Assembly (NCBI RefSeq): GCF_026241895.1
Contig: NZ_JAPJIV010000027.1
Coordinates: forward strand, 1-64,000
Reading direction: 5' to 3'
DNA: 64,000 nt
Source of the DNA: Pseudomonas sp. RIT-562
GTDB lineage: Bacteria; Pseudomonadota; Gammaproteobacteria; Pseudomonadales; Pseudomonadaceae
Under the pieces are notes generated by a model. It made no database searches, was not told where the DNA came from, and saw only the letters and a program-made list of their open reading frames with translations. Positions 27,973-37,389 of this stretch are shown here, in pieces. Position numbers and translations under genes: made by a program. The number at the start of each line of letters is the position of its first letter. Position 1 is the first letter of the stretch.

Positions 27973-29070
27973 ATGAAAATGTTTGGCAGGACTTTGCTGA
28001 CACTGTCCTTATTAGGCGCAATCGCCACTGGCGCCCAGGCCAATGACAAGGTACTGCGAGTGTACAACTGGTCGGACTACATCGCCCCGGACACCGTCAA
28101 GAAGTTCGAAGACGAGACCGGCATTCGTGTGACCTACGATGTGTTCGACAGTAACGAAACCCTTGAAGCGCGGCTGCTGGCCGGCAAGTCTGGCTACGAC
28201 ATCGTCGTGCCGTCCAACAGTTTCCTGGCCAAGCAGATCAAGGCCGGCGTGTATCAGGAACTGGACAAGTCGAAGCTGCCGAACTGGCAAAACCTCAATC
28301 CGGTGCTGCTGAAAAACGCTTCCGCCAGCGATCCGGATAACGCCCACGCCTTCCCGTATATGTGGGGTTCGATCGGCATCGGCTTCAACCCGCAAAAGGT
28401 CAAGGAAGTACTCGGCGCCAACGCCCCGACCAACTCCTGGGATTTGCTGTTCAAGCCGGAAAACGCCGAGAAACTCAAAGCCTGCGGCATCAGTTTCCTC
28501 GACTCGCCAACCGAGATGCTCCCCGCTGCCCTGCACTATCTGGGTTATCCGGTGAACTCCCAGGACAAGGCGCAGATCGCCGAAGCCGAGGCGCTGTTCA
28601 TGAAGATTCGGCCGTCGGTGGCGTACTTCCATTCCTCCAAGTACATCTCCGACCTGGCCAACGGCAACATCTGCGTGGCGGTCGGTTACTCCGGCGACGT
28701 CCTGCAGGCCAAAGCCCGCGCCCAGGAAGCTGGCAACAAGGTCCAGGTCGACTACAGCATTCCGAAAGAAGGTGCCGGCAGTTTCTACGACATGGTCGCC
28801 ATTCCTCGGGATGCGGCGAATGTCGACAACGCCTACCTGTTCATGAATTTCCTGATGCGCCCGGACATCATCGCCGAGATCACCAACAACATTGGCTACA
28901 GCAACGCCAACTCGGCGGCGACTCCGTTGGTGGACGAAGCGATCCGGGATGACCCGGGGTCGTATCCGTCCCAGGCGGTAATCGCGACCTTGTACGCGAT
29001 TCCGGATATGCCGATCGGGGTCCAGCGCGTCATGACTCGGGGTTGGACGCGGGTGAAACTCGGGAAGTGA
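27973..29070 (+). CDS. potF: Periplasmic putrescine-binding protein
   Basis: Solute-binding protein of 365 residues delivering polyamine to PotHI. A signal peptide is evident: MKMFGRTLLTLSLLGAIATG then AQAND, cleaved after AQA. The mature part begins KVLRVYNWSDYIAPDTVKKF, the PotD/PotF opening, with polyamine pocket stretches SYDIVVPSNSF-like (GYDIVVPSNSFL), MWGSIGIGFNP and FLDSPTEMLPAALHY. The gene lies at the end of the transporter run, downstream of a hairpin. Confidence 0.92.
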   Translation: MKMFGRTLLTLSLLGAIATGAQANDKVLRVYNWSDYIAPDTVKKFEDETGIRVTYDVFDSNETLEARLLAGKSGYDIVVPSNSFLAKQIKAGVYQELDKSKLPNWQNLNPVLLKNASASDPDNAHAFPYMWGSIGIGFNPQKVKEVLGANAPTNSWDLLFKPENAEKLKACGISFLDSPTEMLPAALHYLGYPVNSQDKAQIAEAEALFMKIRPSVAYFHSSKYISDLANGNICVAVGYSGDVLQAKARAQEAGNKVQVDYSIPKEGAGSFYDMVAIPRDAANVDNAYLFMNFLMRPDIIAEITNNIGYSNANSAATPLVDEAIRDDPGSYPSQAVIATLYAIPDMPIGVQRVMTRGWTRVKLGK

Positions 29071-29098
29071 TCCCCTTGAGGTATTTGCCGGGCGCAAC

Positions 29099-29198
29099 GC
29101 CGCCATCGCGGGCAAGCCTTGCTCCCACAGGATTGGTGGCAAGCAAAAAACACCAGTAAACCGACACTCCTGTGGGAGCAAGGCTTGCCCGCGATGAG
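29099..29198. repeat. REP inverted pair
   Basis: CATCGCGGGCAAGCCTTGCT at 29103 and AGCAAGGCTTGCCCGCGATG ending at 29197 face each other downstream of potF. Confidence 0.9.
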
Positions 29199-29310
29199 GC
29201 CCTCACAGCCGCAAAAATCGCCAGTTTTCCGTTCCAGCAGCGCCTTACCACCGCTGCATTTCTTTCACGAAGAACGGCCTCACCTGGCTCCCTCGGCTCA
29301 GGTGAATTTG

Positions 29311-29334
29311 GCGCCCTCCTCGGGCGCTTTTTTT
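29311..29334 (+). terminator. Rho-independent terminator
   Basis: A GC stem GCGCCC-TCCTC-GGGCGC is followed by seven T residues on the plus strand. It can end transcripts coming from potF and lies at the 3' end of the converging thpR gene. Confidence 0.85.
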
Positions 29335-29872
29335 ATGCGCCGCCGAACGGCCATTCGGCCAGCGCCCGATACCGCCCCTTGTGGGACTCAAACAAAACAA
29401 ATCGGTCAGCCCGCAGAAAAAACTCCGGCGCAGTCGCCGATTCGGGCACCGGTGCCCGATAGTCGCGCATCAACGTCAGGTGCGGGCGAAACTCCTTGGG
29501 CGCATCTTCCAACCGGAACGGCAGCATCGCCTGCTCCAGCCCGTACACCAGGCGCAGCAACTGCGGAGCCGCCTGCTGCGACGCCAGCACCAGCGCGCCG
29601 GCCCTGCGCCACACATCCAGGCGATCAAGCTCGATCCGCAGCGGCCCCGCAGGCACGGCAACCTTGCCCGCAGCGGTACAGATCTCGGCGATCTGTGCCA
29701 CACCGACCGAACCAAGAAACAGCAGCGTCAGGTGAAAGTTTTCCGCCGGCACCGGGCGCCCGGCCCGCAGTTGCAGCGCGCTACGCCATTGGGCAATGGC
29801 CTTGCGCTGGGCAGGTGCGCAATCCAAGGCAAAAAACAGCCGCTTGGTCGGCTCGTGGGTTTCGTCGCTCAT
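29333..29872 (-). CDS. thpR: RNA 2',3'-cyclic phosphodiesterase (LigT/ThpR)
   Basis: A 179-residue 2H phosphoesterase. The two catalytic HxTx motifs are visible, HLTLLFLG in the N-terminal lobe and PHLTLMRDYR in the C-terminal lobe. Members hydrolyse 2',3'-cyclic phosphates on RNA ends and may act in RNA repair. It opens FFALDCAPAQR, a typical LigT start after a short leader. No operon partner is seen. Confidence 0.9.
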   Translation of the reverse strand: MSDETHEPTKRLFFALDCAPAQRKAIAQWRSALQLRAGRPVPAENFHLTLLFLGSVGVAQIAEICTAAGKVAVPAGPLRIELDRLDVWRRAGALVLASQQAAPQLLRLVYGLEQAMLPFRLEDAPKEFRPHLTLMRDYRAPVPESATAPEFFLRADRFVLFESHKGRYRALAEWPFGGA

Positions 29873-29932
29873 GCCTGGCAGCTCCTGATAGGCAAGTTAT
29901 AGTTCAGACAACCCAATCAACGGGAGGTGGTC

Positions 29933-30127
29933 ATGCGAGAGATCATCAGCAAGGAGCCCTGGTGGGCAATGCCACCGCGGCCGGGTCAGGATGAGTTCGA
30001 GCTGGACTGGGGATGGCTGGTTCACTATAGCGAAGGTGAACCGCGTTTTGAGTTTATCCGGGAGCGGCCGACGGACATCGAGATCCGCAACCGCAAGAGT
30101 TGCAGGATCACTCCGTCAGCGGAGTGA
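29933..30127 (+). CDS. Small hypothetical protein
   Basis: A 64-residue product beginning MREIISKEPWWAMPPRPGQ. The ATG at 29933 is preceded by CGGGAGGTGG, a strong ribosome site. Residue content (acidic and aromatic, no membrane segment) suggests a small soluble protein. I do not recognise the family. It is transcribed away from thpR and converges on the DUF1428 gene. Confidence 0.55.
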   Translation: MREIISKEPWWAMPPRPGQDEFELDWGWLVHYSEGEPRFEFIRERPTDIEIRNRKSCRITPSAE

Positions 30128-30141
30128 CCCTGCGCCAGGTC

Positions 30142-30495
30142 TCAGGCCTGCACGATCATGTTGAAGCCGCCGAAGACCATGCGCTGGCCATCGAACGGCA
30201 TCGGGTTGACGTCCGGTTGCATGCGCGGATCGGACATGAGTTTGTTCATCCCGGCATCGCGAGTGGCCTTGTCGGGCCAGACGATCCAGGAAAAAACCAC
30301 GGTTTCGTCCTCCTTGAGTTTGACCGCCATAGGGAACGACGTGAGCTTACCGTCGGGCACGTCATCGCCCCAGCATTCGACCACGCTCAAGGCGCCGTTT
30401 TCCTTGAAGATGACGGCGGCCGACTCGGCGTGTTGCTTGAATTTTTCGCGATTGGCGGTGGGTACTGCCGCGATAAAGCCATCAACGTAAGACAT
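30142..30495 (-). CDS. DUF1428 family protein
   Basis: A 117-residue product opening MSYVDGFIAAVPTANREKF, typical of DUF1428, a dimeric alpha/beta-barrel family of unknown function. Other family-like stretches are WGDDVPDGKLTSFPMAV and VFSWIVWPDKATRDAGM. GGAGAATG precedes the ATG at 30495; a start two codons earlier is possible. It overlaps the 3' end of the lipoprotein gene by 14 bases. Confidence 0.85.
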   Translation of the reverse strand: MSYVDGFIAAVPTANREKFKQHAESAAVIFKENGALSVVECWGDDVPDGKLTSFPMAVKLKEDETVVFSWIVWPDKATRDAGMNKLMSDPRMQPDVNPMPFDGQRMVFGGFNMIVQA

Positions 30496-31579
30496 GGTCA
30501 TTCTCCTGCGGGGTTAGAGGGTCGAGCTGCTGGTTAGTCGATTCCGTCGGGCTCCAGTCGACTGCCGAATCCTGCGAACCGACCAACGGCGGCTCGACAC
30601 TTCCTGCCAGATTGCCCTCCACCTGCCCCGCCATGTACAGGGTGCCTGCCATCACCCCGGTTGTCGGATTCTGAACCAGCTTTTGCCAGGCCTTGTCGAA
30701 CGTATTGCCCAGGCTACTGCGGATCAGCGCCTCACTGTCGGGGCGGTCGTTCGCCCGGATGATGGCGCGTATGCCCGCCACCCCTACGGTGATCAAACCT
30801 CCCGCGAGCTTCCCGGCAGCGGCTGCCACGGCACTTGCCGCACCGCGCGGGGCCATCTCGGCCTCCATGCGCTGACTGGCGCGCTTGGCCACGGGGGCCA
30901 TGGCCGTGTCAGTGGACCCCACGCCCCTGTCGCCACCGGCGAGGTGGATTTTCTCGATCAGCGCCGAATACGCCGGCAAAGTGTTGAGTTCGGTGTGAAT
31001 CACCTGGTACAGCGAGGCGTCCCGGCCAGCCGGCGGCCCCAGCGCGATGGCCGGGATCTTGTTGACCCGGGCGTTGAGCTGATCCATGGGCACTCGATGG
31101 CGCTGGGAAATCACCTGCAGCTGCTGGCCCATGAGCTGCACGTAGAACTCGGTGGCCTGGTGCAGAATCGCATCCGGATCAACCTCGACGGCCACCGGTG
31201 CCAGCACCCTCTCCTGGTACTCCTCAAGCAGATACTCGGCAAGGCGCTTGGCCGAGGCGTCCTGCTCGCCCTTGGCGCTGATGGTGTACCAGCTGACTTT
31301 CATCGACATCCATTCCTGGGTCCAGTAGCTGCTGAACCAGGGGATGAAGTTCTCTTCGGTCTGTTGGTAGATCCGCGTGCGCCAATGTTCCATGGAGCCA
31401 CGCGCAAAGATTTTGGCCTGCTCGGTGGCCGACCGGGAAGCCGCCACTATGTCGCGGTCCACCTGCTGCCAGGTGGCCTGGGGCACGATGATCGGTGGCG
31501 CTCTGACGGGCGCGCGGTCAGGCGTGGCGCATCCCGCCACGACCAACAGCACGGCGACGATCAGCGAACGCAGGTTCAA
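30482..31579 (-). CDS. Predicted outer-membrane or periplasmic lipoprotein
   Basis: A 365-residue protein with a lipoprotein signal peptide: MNLRSLIVAVLLVVAGC, where the lipobox VAGC places the lipidated Cys at residue 17. The rest is largely helical, with a glycine/alanine-rich stretch at about 245-275 (AAAAGKLAGGLITVGVAGI) that could insert in a membrane. I do not recognise the family. It overlaps the DUF1428 gene downstream and the two may be co-transcribed. Confidence 0.7.
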   Translation of the reverse strand: MNLRSLIVAVLLVVAGCATPDRAPVRAPPIIVPQATWQQVDRDIVAASRSATEQAKIFARGSMEHWRTRIYQQTEENFIPWFSSYWTQEWMSMKVSWYTISAKGEQDASAKRLAEYLLEEYQERVLAPVAVEVDPDAILHQATEFYVQLMGQQLQVISQRHRVPMDQLNARVNKIPAIALGPPAGRDASLYQVIHTELNTLPAYSALIEKIHLAGGDRGVGSTDTAMAPVAKRASQRMEAEMAPRGAASAVAAAAGKLAGGLITVGVAGIRAIIRANDRPDSEALIRSSLGNTFDKAWQKLVQNPTTGVMAGTLYMAGQVEGNLAGSVEPPLVGSQDSAVDWSPTESTNQQLDPLTPQENDHVLR

Positions 31580-31693
31580 GGTCGCAGCTTCCTGAAAAAC
31601 GTGAGGCCGAACAGGATGATCGGCGCTCGCAGGGTTTCTGATTTGAGTATAGGTGGCGGTGGGTCGACGTTCAGATCGTTTTCGTTCTGGAGG

Positions 31694-31765
31694 ACGTCAT
31701 CGCGAGCAGGCTCACTCCTACAGCAGATCTGTGCGCCCTTGTAGGAGTGAGCCTGCTCGCGATAG
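31694..31765. repeat. REP inverted pair
   Basis: CATCGCGAGCAGGCTCACTC followed by its inverted copy ending at 31765, between the lipoprotein gene and the small ORF pair. Confidence 0.9.
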
Positions 31766-31900
31766 CGCCCTCATGAACACTCAAATTTGCGACCATCATT
31801 CCCATCGATAACCACCATCGTGCCGAATGCCTTCCGCAAAATTTCCGTCAGCGTAGGATCAACTCCATCAAGCCATCACCCCGAACCGGAGGGGCCCACC

Positions 31901-31993
31901 ATGTTGATTCATCTCCTGACTTGCCTGGCCCTGACGGCCTTCACGCTGAGCGTTTTTTCCTGGTTCATTTTGTCCGAGGAGCACCCGTCATGA
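31901..31993 (+). CDS. 30-residue single-helix leader-like protein
   Basis: A short frame starts MLIHLLTCLALTAFTLSVF and ends EEHPS. It is mostly one hydrophobic helix. CCGGAGGGGCCCACC precedes the ATG, a strong ribosome site, and its TGA overlaps the ATG of the next gene (ATGA at 31990-31993). It is either a small membrane protein or a translational leader for the 92-residue product. Confidence 0.5.
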   Translation: MLIHLLTCLALTAFTLSVFSWFILSEEHPS

Positions 31994-32268
31994 TTCACCC
32001 CGTCACACTCTCCGTCAGCTTCCCGCTCTTCGGCGCCAACTATTACTCCCAGCAAGTGGTGTCGCGCAAAGTCTTCGCGCTGGTGTTCGATCAACAGTTT
32101 GAAGACCTGTTGATGCCGGCTGCCGCCAACCACTTCAGCAACGAAGTAGTTGGCCTCAATGACCAATTTCGCTTCCTCAACGACGTACTCGCCGAGCACT
32201 TGCTCAACAGCGCCACCCCGACGCAACCGTCACGCCCGGCGTACCAGGCTCAGCGGGGCGTGCGTTGA
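31990..32268 (+). CDS. Small hypothetical protein coupled to upstream leader ORF
   Basis: A 92-residue product starting MIHPVTLSVSFPLFGANYY. No membrane segment or known motif; I do not recognise the family. It depends on the upstream 30-codon frame for its ATG context, as the two overlap by four bases. It converges on the LysR pseudogene and overlaps its 3' end. Confidence 0.5.
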   Translation: MIHPVTLSVSFPLFGANYYSQQVVSRKVFALVFDQQFEDLLMPAAANHFSNEVVGLNDQFRFLNDVLAEHLLNSATPTQPSRPAYQAQRGVR

Positions 32269-33187
32269 TCATCCAGCTGCAGGTTGCCCAGCGCGACCTG
32301 GCTGGAACACACCTCCCGCAAGCAGGCACGTAACCACCGATGCACCGGGTCGGCATCCAGCCGTGGATGCCAGAGCATCGCGATGGTTAACGGAGCAAGA
32401 TCCACCGGCAGCTCGAAACTGTGCATGTCCGTGCGCAGATTGGCGGTGTGGCGCTCTGGAACCGTGGCGATCATGTCGCTCTCCCGGACCAGCACTAGCG
32501 CAGTGGCAAACCCTGCAACGGTCGCCGCAATCTGCCGCGCCAACCCCATCGCTTCGAGTGCCTGATCGATCGGCCCTCACCCTCTGCGCGCCGCGCGACA
32601 CCGATGTGAATACCCGACGCATAACCGACCGGTGTAACAGCGCCGCAGGACAGCGGGTGCCCGGCCCTCACCACGCCGATGAAACGGTCGTGAAACAAGC
32701 CCTGGGTGCGCAGCTCCGGGCTGGTAGCTTTGCCCACGACGCCGGTCTCCAGATCCACCGTGCCATCGCGCAGCGCGGTGCTGTCCTTGTCATTCCTGGG
32801 CAAAAAACGCAGGCGTATTCCCGGAGCTTGTTCCGCCACCTGAGCGATCAGCCGGGCACCGAAATTTTCCACGAAGCCTTCCCGGGTACGCAGGGTGAAT
32901 GTGCGCATCACGCGCCCCAGGTCAGGCTGCTCGGCCGGGCGCAATAGCGCTTCTGCCTCCTGCACCAACTGACTGACGCGCTCGCGTAATTGCAAGGCCC
33001 TGGGAGTCGCCACCAGACCACGCCCCGCCCTGACCAGCAGCGGGTCGCCAGTGGTCTCGCGCAGGCGCGCCAAGGCTCGGCTCATTGCCGAAGGGCTCAG
33101 TCCCAGCCGCTTGGCCGCCCGGGCCACACTGCCTTCGGCGAGCAACACATCGAGCGTCACCAGCAGATTCAGATCGGGGGTGGCCAT
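32250..33187 (-). pseudogene. LysR-type regulator, frameshifted
   Basis: The N-terminal winged helix-turn-helix is clear: LNLLVTLDVLLAEGSVARAA then RLGLSPSAMSRALARLRE, start at 33187 (MATPDLNLL). The effector-binding domain runs well to about residue 200 and then leaves frame after RRAEGEG. The continuation (ALEAMGLARQIAATVAGFA) lies in another minus frame ending at 32250. Adding one base at about 32573-32577 joins the two into a normal ~312-residue protein. It is divergent from an MFS pump gene, which it would normally control. Confidence 0.8.
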
Positions 33188-33323
33188 GGCATGCCTCGTC
33201 AAAGTTGGAGATGGCGTTTGGTGCACGTATTACATGCATATCATGCGCCTTCCGCCATGACAGGCCCAAGCGTAGATTTCCGACAGCGCTCCATCCAAAG
33301 CTGTTTGAATCCGAGGTTTGTCC

Positions 33324-34712
33324 ATGAAGCCAACACCTGCCGTCGCCCACACCCGCCCCGTGTTTCAGTGGCCGCTGCTCAGCCTGTCACTGTCAATGTT
33401 GCTGGCCGCGCTGGGCACCAGCATTGTCAACGTTGGGTTGCCGACATTGGCTGAAGCGTTCGATGCGTCCTTTCAGCGGGTGCAATGGGTGGTCATCGCT
33501 TATCTGCTGGCAATTACCGCGCTGATCGTCAGCGTCGGCCGGCTTGGCGACATGCTGGGCCGGCGACGCCTGCTGCTCGGCGGCATTGCGCTCTTCACCC
33601 TGGGCTCGGCCCTGTGTGGCCTGGCGCCGAGCCTTGGGCTGCTGATCGGTGCGCGGGCGCTGCAAGGCGTGGGTGCAGCGCTGATGATGGCGTTGACCAT
33701 GGCGCTGGTCGGCGAGGCGGTGCCCAAGGCCAGGACCGGCAGCGCCATGGGCTTGCTGGGAACTATGTCGGCGATCGGCACCGCCCTGGGGCCGTCCTTG
33801 GGTGGACTGTTGATCGACGGATTCGGCTGGCGGGCGATGTTCCTGATCATCGTGCCCATGGGGTTGCTGACCTGGCTGCTGGCGTACCGCTATCTGCCGG
33901 CCGAATCGCCAAAACCCACATTCGCCCGCAGCGGTTTCGACCTGCCTGGCACAGTGCTGCTAGCTTTGACGCTGGGCGCCTATGCGCTCGCCATGACGCT
34001 TGGCCGCGGTACCTTCGGCTCGCTCAATGGCGCGCTGCTGCTCGGCGCTGGAGTGGGGCTTGGCCTGTTTATCCATGTCGAAAACCGCAGCGCTTCGCCT
34101 TTGATCCGCCTCGGCATGATGCGCGACCGCAACCTCAGCGCCAGCCTGGTCATGAGCGTACTGGTGACCAGTGTGATGATGGCGACGCTGGTGGTCGGGC
34201 CTTTTTACCTGGCCCAGGGCTTGGGACTGGAGGCGTTGCAGGTCGGCTTGGTGTTGTCCGTCGGACCTATAGTCGCGGCGCTGACCGGGGTACCGGCCGG
34301 TCGCTTGGTCGACCGTTTCGGCGCCCGCCGCATCACGGTCGCCGGCCTCGTGGCGATGGTGCTGGGATGCCTGGGGTTGTCGACACTGCCCTTGGCGTGG
34401 GGAATTGTCGGCTACGTGGCGCCGATGATGGTGGTCACCCTGGGTTATGCGCTGTTCCAGACCGCCAACAACACTGCGGTGATGGCTCAGGTTGTCCAGG
34501 ATCAGCGGGGAGTGACTGCCGGCTTGCTCACTCTGTCGCGAAACCTGGGGCTTGTGAGCGGAGCCTCGGTGCTGGGGGCGGTGTTCGCCCTGGGCACCGG
34601 CGCAGCACTGCATCCCCAGGCGATTGCCGATGGGACGCAACTCACGTTTATCGTTGCGCTGGCGCTGGTGGCGGTGGCGCTGGTGATTGCGCTGGTGCAG
34701 CGCTCGCGCTGA
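33324..34712 (+). CDS. MFS drug-efflux transporter (DHA2-like)
   Basis: Major facilitator exporter of 462 residues with about 14 hydrophobic segments. Motif A-like GRLGDMLGRRRLL and the export motif C-like GLLGTMSAIGTALGPSLGGL are visible. The arrangement fits the DHA2 or related drug:proton antiporter group. The ATG at 33324 is used; a TTG two codons upstream also lies in frame. It is divergent from the broken LysR gene, suggesting lost local regulation. The substrate is unknown. Confidence 0.85.
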   Translation: MKPTPAVAHTRPVFQWPLLSLSLSMLLAALGTSIVNVGLPTLAEAFDASFQRVQWVVIAYLLAITALIVSVGRLGDMLGRRRLLLGGIALFTLGSALCGLAPSLGLLIGARALQGVGAALMMALTMALVGEAVPKARTGSAMGLLGTMSAIGTALGPSLGGLLIDGFGWRAMFLIIVPMGLLTWLLAYRYLPAESPKPTFARSGFDLPGTVLLALTLGAYALAMTLGRGTFGSLNGALLLGAGVGLGLFIHVENRSASPLIRLGMMRDRNLSASLVMSVLVTSVMMATLVVGPFYLAQGLGLEALQVGLVLSVGPIVAALTGVPAGRLVDRFGARRITVAGLVAMVLGCLGLSTLPLAWGIVGYVAPMMVVTLGYALFQTANNTAVMAQVVQDQRGVTAGLLTLSRNLGLVSGASVLGAVFALGTGAALHPQAIADGTQLTFIVALALVAVALVIALVQRSR

Positions 34713-34730
34713 GCGAATCTGGAACCCGTG

Positions 34731-35879
34731 TCAAATCTTGCTCAGGTTCATCCGGTAGCCTTTCCCGGGCGCCCCTTCGTGCAAAGCCGACTGGATCGCC
34801 GAATACAGTCTATTCGCCTCTGCGGTGGTGATCGATCTTGAACAATCCCTTAGCACCACGCGCAGCAGCACATTCTCCTGACCCGGCAAAATACCGAGGC
34901 GCTCGACTGCATGAGGCGGTAACTGGGTATATTTCCAGCGATCCTTGACCTGCACTTCCTCAATCCATCCAGAGCACTCTGCCGCCGCCTGCAAAATACG
35001 CTCGGTCAACACTTCTTCGCTCAGCCCCGGAGTCACCGCCAGGGAAACATCCCGGGCAATCGAGGGCAAGCGTGATACGGCGACCCAGGGTTCGAGGTCG
35101 TGCATCTGCGCCTGTACCCGCTCGTTCGGGTCGCGCAGCAGGCGAATATCCGCGATACCCTTGCGCAGCATGGTCAGGCGATCCAGCCCCATGCCCAGGG
35201 CCAATCCGCCGTGCCGCAGGGAATCTATCTGCAGCCGCTGCAACAACGACCTGGCGATGCGGCCGCACTCCAGCACCTCGACCGGAAGGCGCTCGTTCAA
35301 CACGTTTACTTCGATGCCGCCCTCGGTGTAATGATGCCGACTCTCGGTGAAGATCCAGGACTTTTCCGGCACCGCCAGTTGCATAATATCGTCGACCAGG
35401 CGCAGCAGATGTTCATGGGTCGATAACGATGGATCGCCCAACACCCAGATGTCCATCTGATGCGGCTCCGCGCAATGCCAGCGATCGCGACTGTCGCGCC
35501 GAAAAGTGATCCCCGGCGCGGCCAACAGAATCATCTCCCCAGGCTGGCGCGCCTGCGCCGCGCGCTGCAACGCAGCGGGAATCTGGCTGGTGGTTTGCGT
35601 GCGCAGCAGCGAGAACTCATCTACCCAGCGGGTATGCTCACTGCCGAGCGTGACTTCGGCGGAGTCGTAACCCAGCAGGCCATAGTTGTCTTCAGCGGAG
35701 ACGATCCTGGGCCCAGTCTGCCACTGCGCCTGAGGCCAGCCCCGCGTAGCCAGCCCGCCGAGGATCTCGTCGACCAGCAAGCGCACGGCATGGTCGGGGC
35801 TGCTTTTTTCGGTCAGGTCGACCTGGGTCAGGGCTTGATGGACGGCGGCATAGGCCAGGAATTTCTTCGGTGCGTGCAC
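34731..35879 (-). CDS. PheS-related ligase with FDX-ACB domain
   Basis: A stand-alone class II synthetase-like protein, 382 residues from a GTG at 35879 preceded by AGAGGAT. The catalytic core resembles PheRS alpha (LLRTQTTSQIPAAL motif 2 region, HQMDIWVLGD, GGLALGMGLDRLTML motif 3), and the C-terminal ~90 residues form the ferredoxin-fold anticodon-binding domain (SIARDVSLAV, VQVKDRWKY, LLRVVLRDCSRSITTAEAN). The layout resembles single-chain mitochondrial PheRS. The cell should also have normal PheST elsewhere, so this copy may have another substrate. It lacks a partner gene here. Confidence 0.75.
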   Translation of the reverse strand: MHAPKKFLAYAAVHQALTQVDLTEKSSPDHAVRLLVDEILGGLATRGWPQAQWQTGPRIVSAEDNYGLLGYDSAEVTLGSEHTRWVDEFSLLRTQTTSQIPAALQRAAQARQPGEMILLAAPGITFRRDSRDRWHCAEPHQMDIWVLGDPSLSTHEHLLRLVDDIMQLAVPEKSWIFTESRHHYTEGGIEVNVLNERLPVEVLECGRIARSLLQRLQIDSLRHGGLALGMGLDRLTMLRKGIADIRLLRDPNERVQAQMHDLEPWVAVSRLPSIARDVSLAVTPGLSEEVLTERILQAAAECSGWIEEVQVKDRWKYTQLPPHAVERLGILPGQENVLLRVVLRDCSRSITTAEANRLYSAIQSALHEGAPGKGYRMNLSKI

Positions 35880-36039
35880 TTGGTGATCCTCTATCGAAAG
35901 TCGTCCCCGGCCCCTTCTGTTTAATGAAGCCTGCGGGCTAACGTAACGACACGAGACGACCTGCCACAACCGAAAAAAGCGCAAAAACGCATTTTCAGAA
36001 TAGCGCTACAGACGCTTCCTACCTGGCTGGACATAACCC

Positions 36040-36068
36040 TGTAGGAGCAAGGCTGACCCGCGATGAGG
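36040..36068. repeat. Single REP element
   Basis: GTAGGAGCAAGGCTGACCCG followed by CGATGAGG, one REP arm with a diverged palindrome. Confidence 0.7.
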
Positions 36069-36095
36069 CCAGTGCATCCAACATCAACATTCCCC

Positions 36096-37133
36096 TCACA
36101 TCACCTGATTACGCCCACCCCGCTTCGCCCGATACAGCGCGTCATCTGCCCGGGTCAGCAGACTGTCGAGCGAATCGCCTGGCTGAGCCAGCGCCGTACC
36201 AAACGAAGCAGTGATGGTATCCAGCAACTTGCCGTCACCCCGGGTCTTGATCCGCAGCGACTGGATCTTCAGCCGCAGTTGCTCGGCGAAGGTGCGGGCG
36301 GTAGCAAGGTCCGGGCAACGTTCCAGCACCACGCAGAACTCTTCGCCGCCGTAACGCGCGGCATGGGCATGCGCCGGCAGCGTGCTGCGCAGGGTTTGCG
36401 CCACGTGCTGCAATACTCGGTCGCCCAGCGGGTGGCCGTACTGGTCGTTGAACTGTTTGAAGTGGTCGATATCCAGAATCACCAGCGCAACCCCCTGGCA
36501 GTCCTTGGTCAGCGCCTGCTCCAGCACATGGGTGAGCGCGGCGCGGTTGAGCAGTTCGGTCAGACCGTCGAGAGTAGCCGCGAGCTGGGCGCGCTGGAGT
36601 TTGTCGCGCAGGCTCTTGATCTCGTCCTGGGCGCTGTGCAACTGGGACAGGAAGTGTTCCTGCTGGCTCTGCATCAGCCGGGTACTTTGCTGCAGCTCGC
36701 TGAGGATATCAGGCAAGCGCTCGTCAGCGGGCGCCTCGAGCATGTCCAGGCAATGATCAAGGCTGGTCTGGAAAGTGCGATTACCCTCCACACTGCGCGA
36801 CACGTTGCGCGCCATGTCATCGACCAGGTTGATAGCCTGCTGCTGACCTGCCCGTGCAACCTCCAGCTCGTCGCGAATGATGTAGTCGCGAAACAGCTTC
36901 GAGGCGGACTCGGGCGGGAACTGCGCAAAATCCTGCACCACCTTGTCCAGCTGGCGATTGAGCTCCGGCACCTGGCCCTTGCTGTAGGTGTACCAGAGGG
37001 CGTAATGCACCGGATTGGGCGGAATGTTGTGACGTACCATCAGCGGGACCGCCTGCTTGAGCAGCGCCGCCGCCTCGCGGGAATCTTCCGGATACAGCGC
37101 CAGGGCTGTCGAACGCATCTCTGATGGGCTCAT
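36096..37133 (-). CDS. GGDEF diguanylate cyclase
   Basis: Predicted c-di-GMP synthase of 345 residues, soluble, with an alpha-helical N-terminal part (about 1-180) ending in a coiled coil and a C-terminal GGDEF domain. The signature is RYGGEEFCVVLE, with substrate stretches LDGLTELLNR and ILDIDHFKQFNDQYGH. No RxxD inhibitory site is seen in the usual place before GGEEF (HAHAARYGGEEF). Start at 37133 (MSPSEMRSTALAL). Confidence 0.9.
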   Translation of the reverse strand: MSPSEMRSTALALYPEDSREAAALLKQAVPLMVRHNIPPNPVHYALWYTYSKGQVPELNRQLDKVVQDFAQFPPESASKLFRDYIIRDELEVARAGQQQAINLVDDMARNVSRSVEGNRTFQTSLDHCLDMLEAPADERLPDILSELQQSTRLMQSQQEHFLSQLHSAQDEIKSLRDKLQRAQLAATLDGLTELLNRAALTHVLEQALTKDCQGVALVILDIDHFKQFNDQYGHPLGDRVLQHVAQTLRSTLPAHAHAARYGGEEFCVVLERCPDLATARTFAEQLRLKIQSLRIKTRGDGKLLDTITASFGTALAQPGDSLDSLLTRADDALYRAKRGGRNQVM

Positions 37134-37389
37134 TACGTCACTTTCGCAAGTTATCGTGGGCAAATGCAAAACGCGTCGAGCATAACCGTACGTCTGAAAA
37201 ACGCATAGCCACTAGCCACTAAATTCGTCGCTGCCTGGGTGGATTATTCTGTGATCCATGTGACCGCACATGATGTCAGGACAAAGTCGGCATGAAGTGG
37301 GCAAACAGGCACATGGATCATGACAAGCACAGTGCAGGTCTGCTAAAACGTTTCATCTGCGCATCAGCCAATCCAGACGGGGTAGCGAC

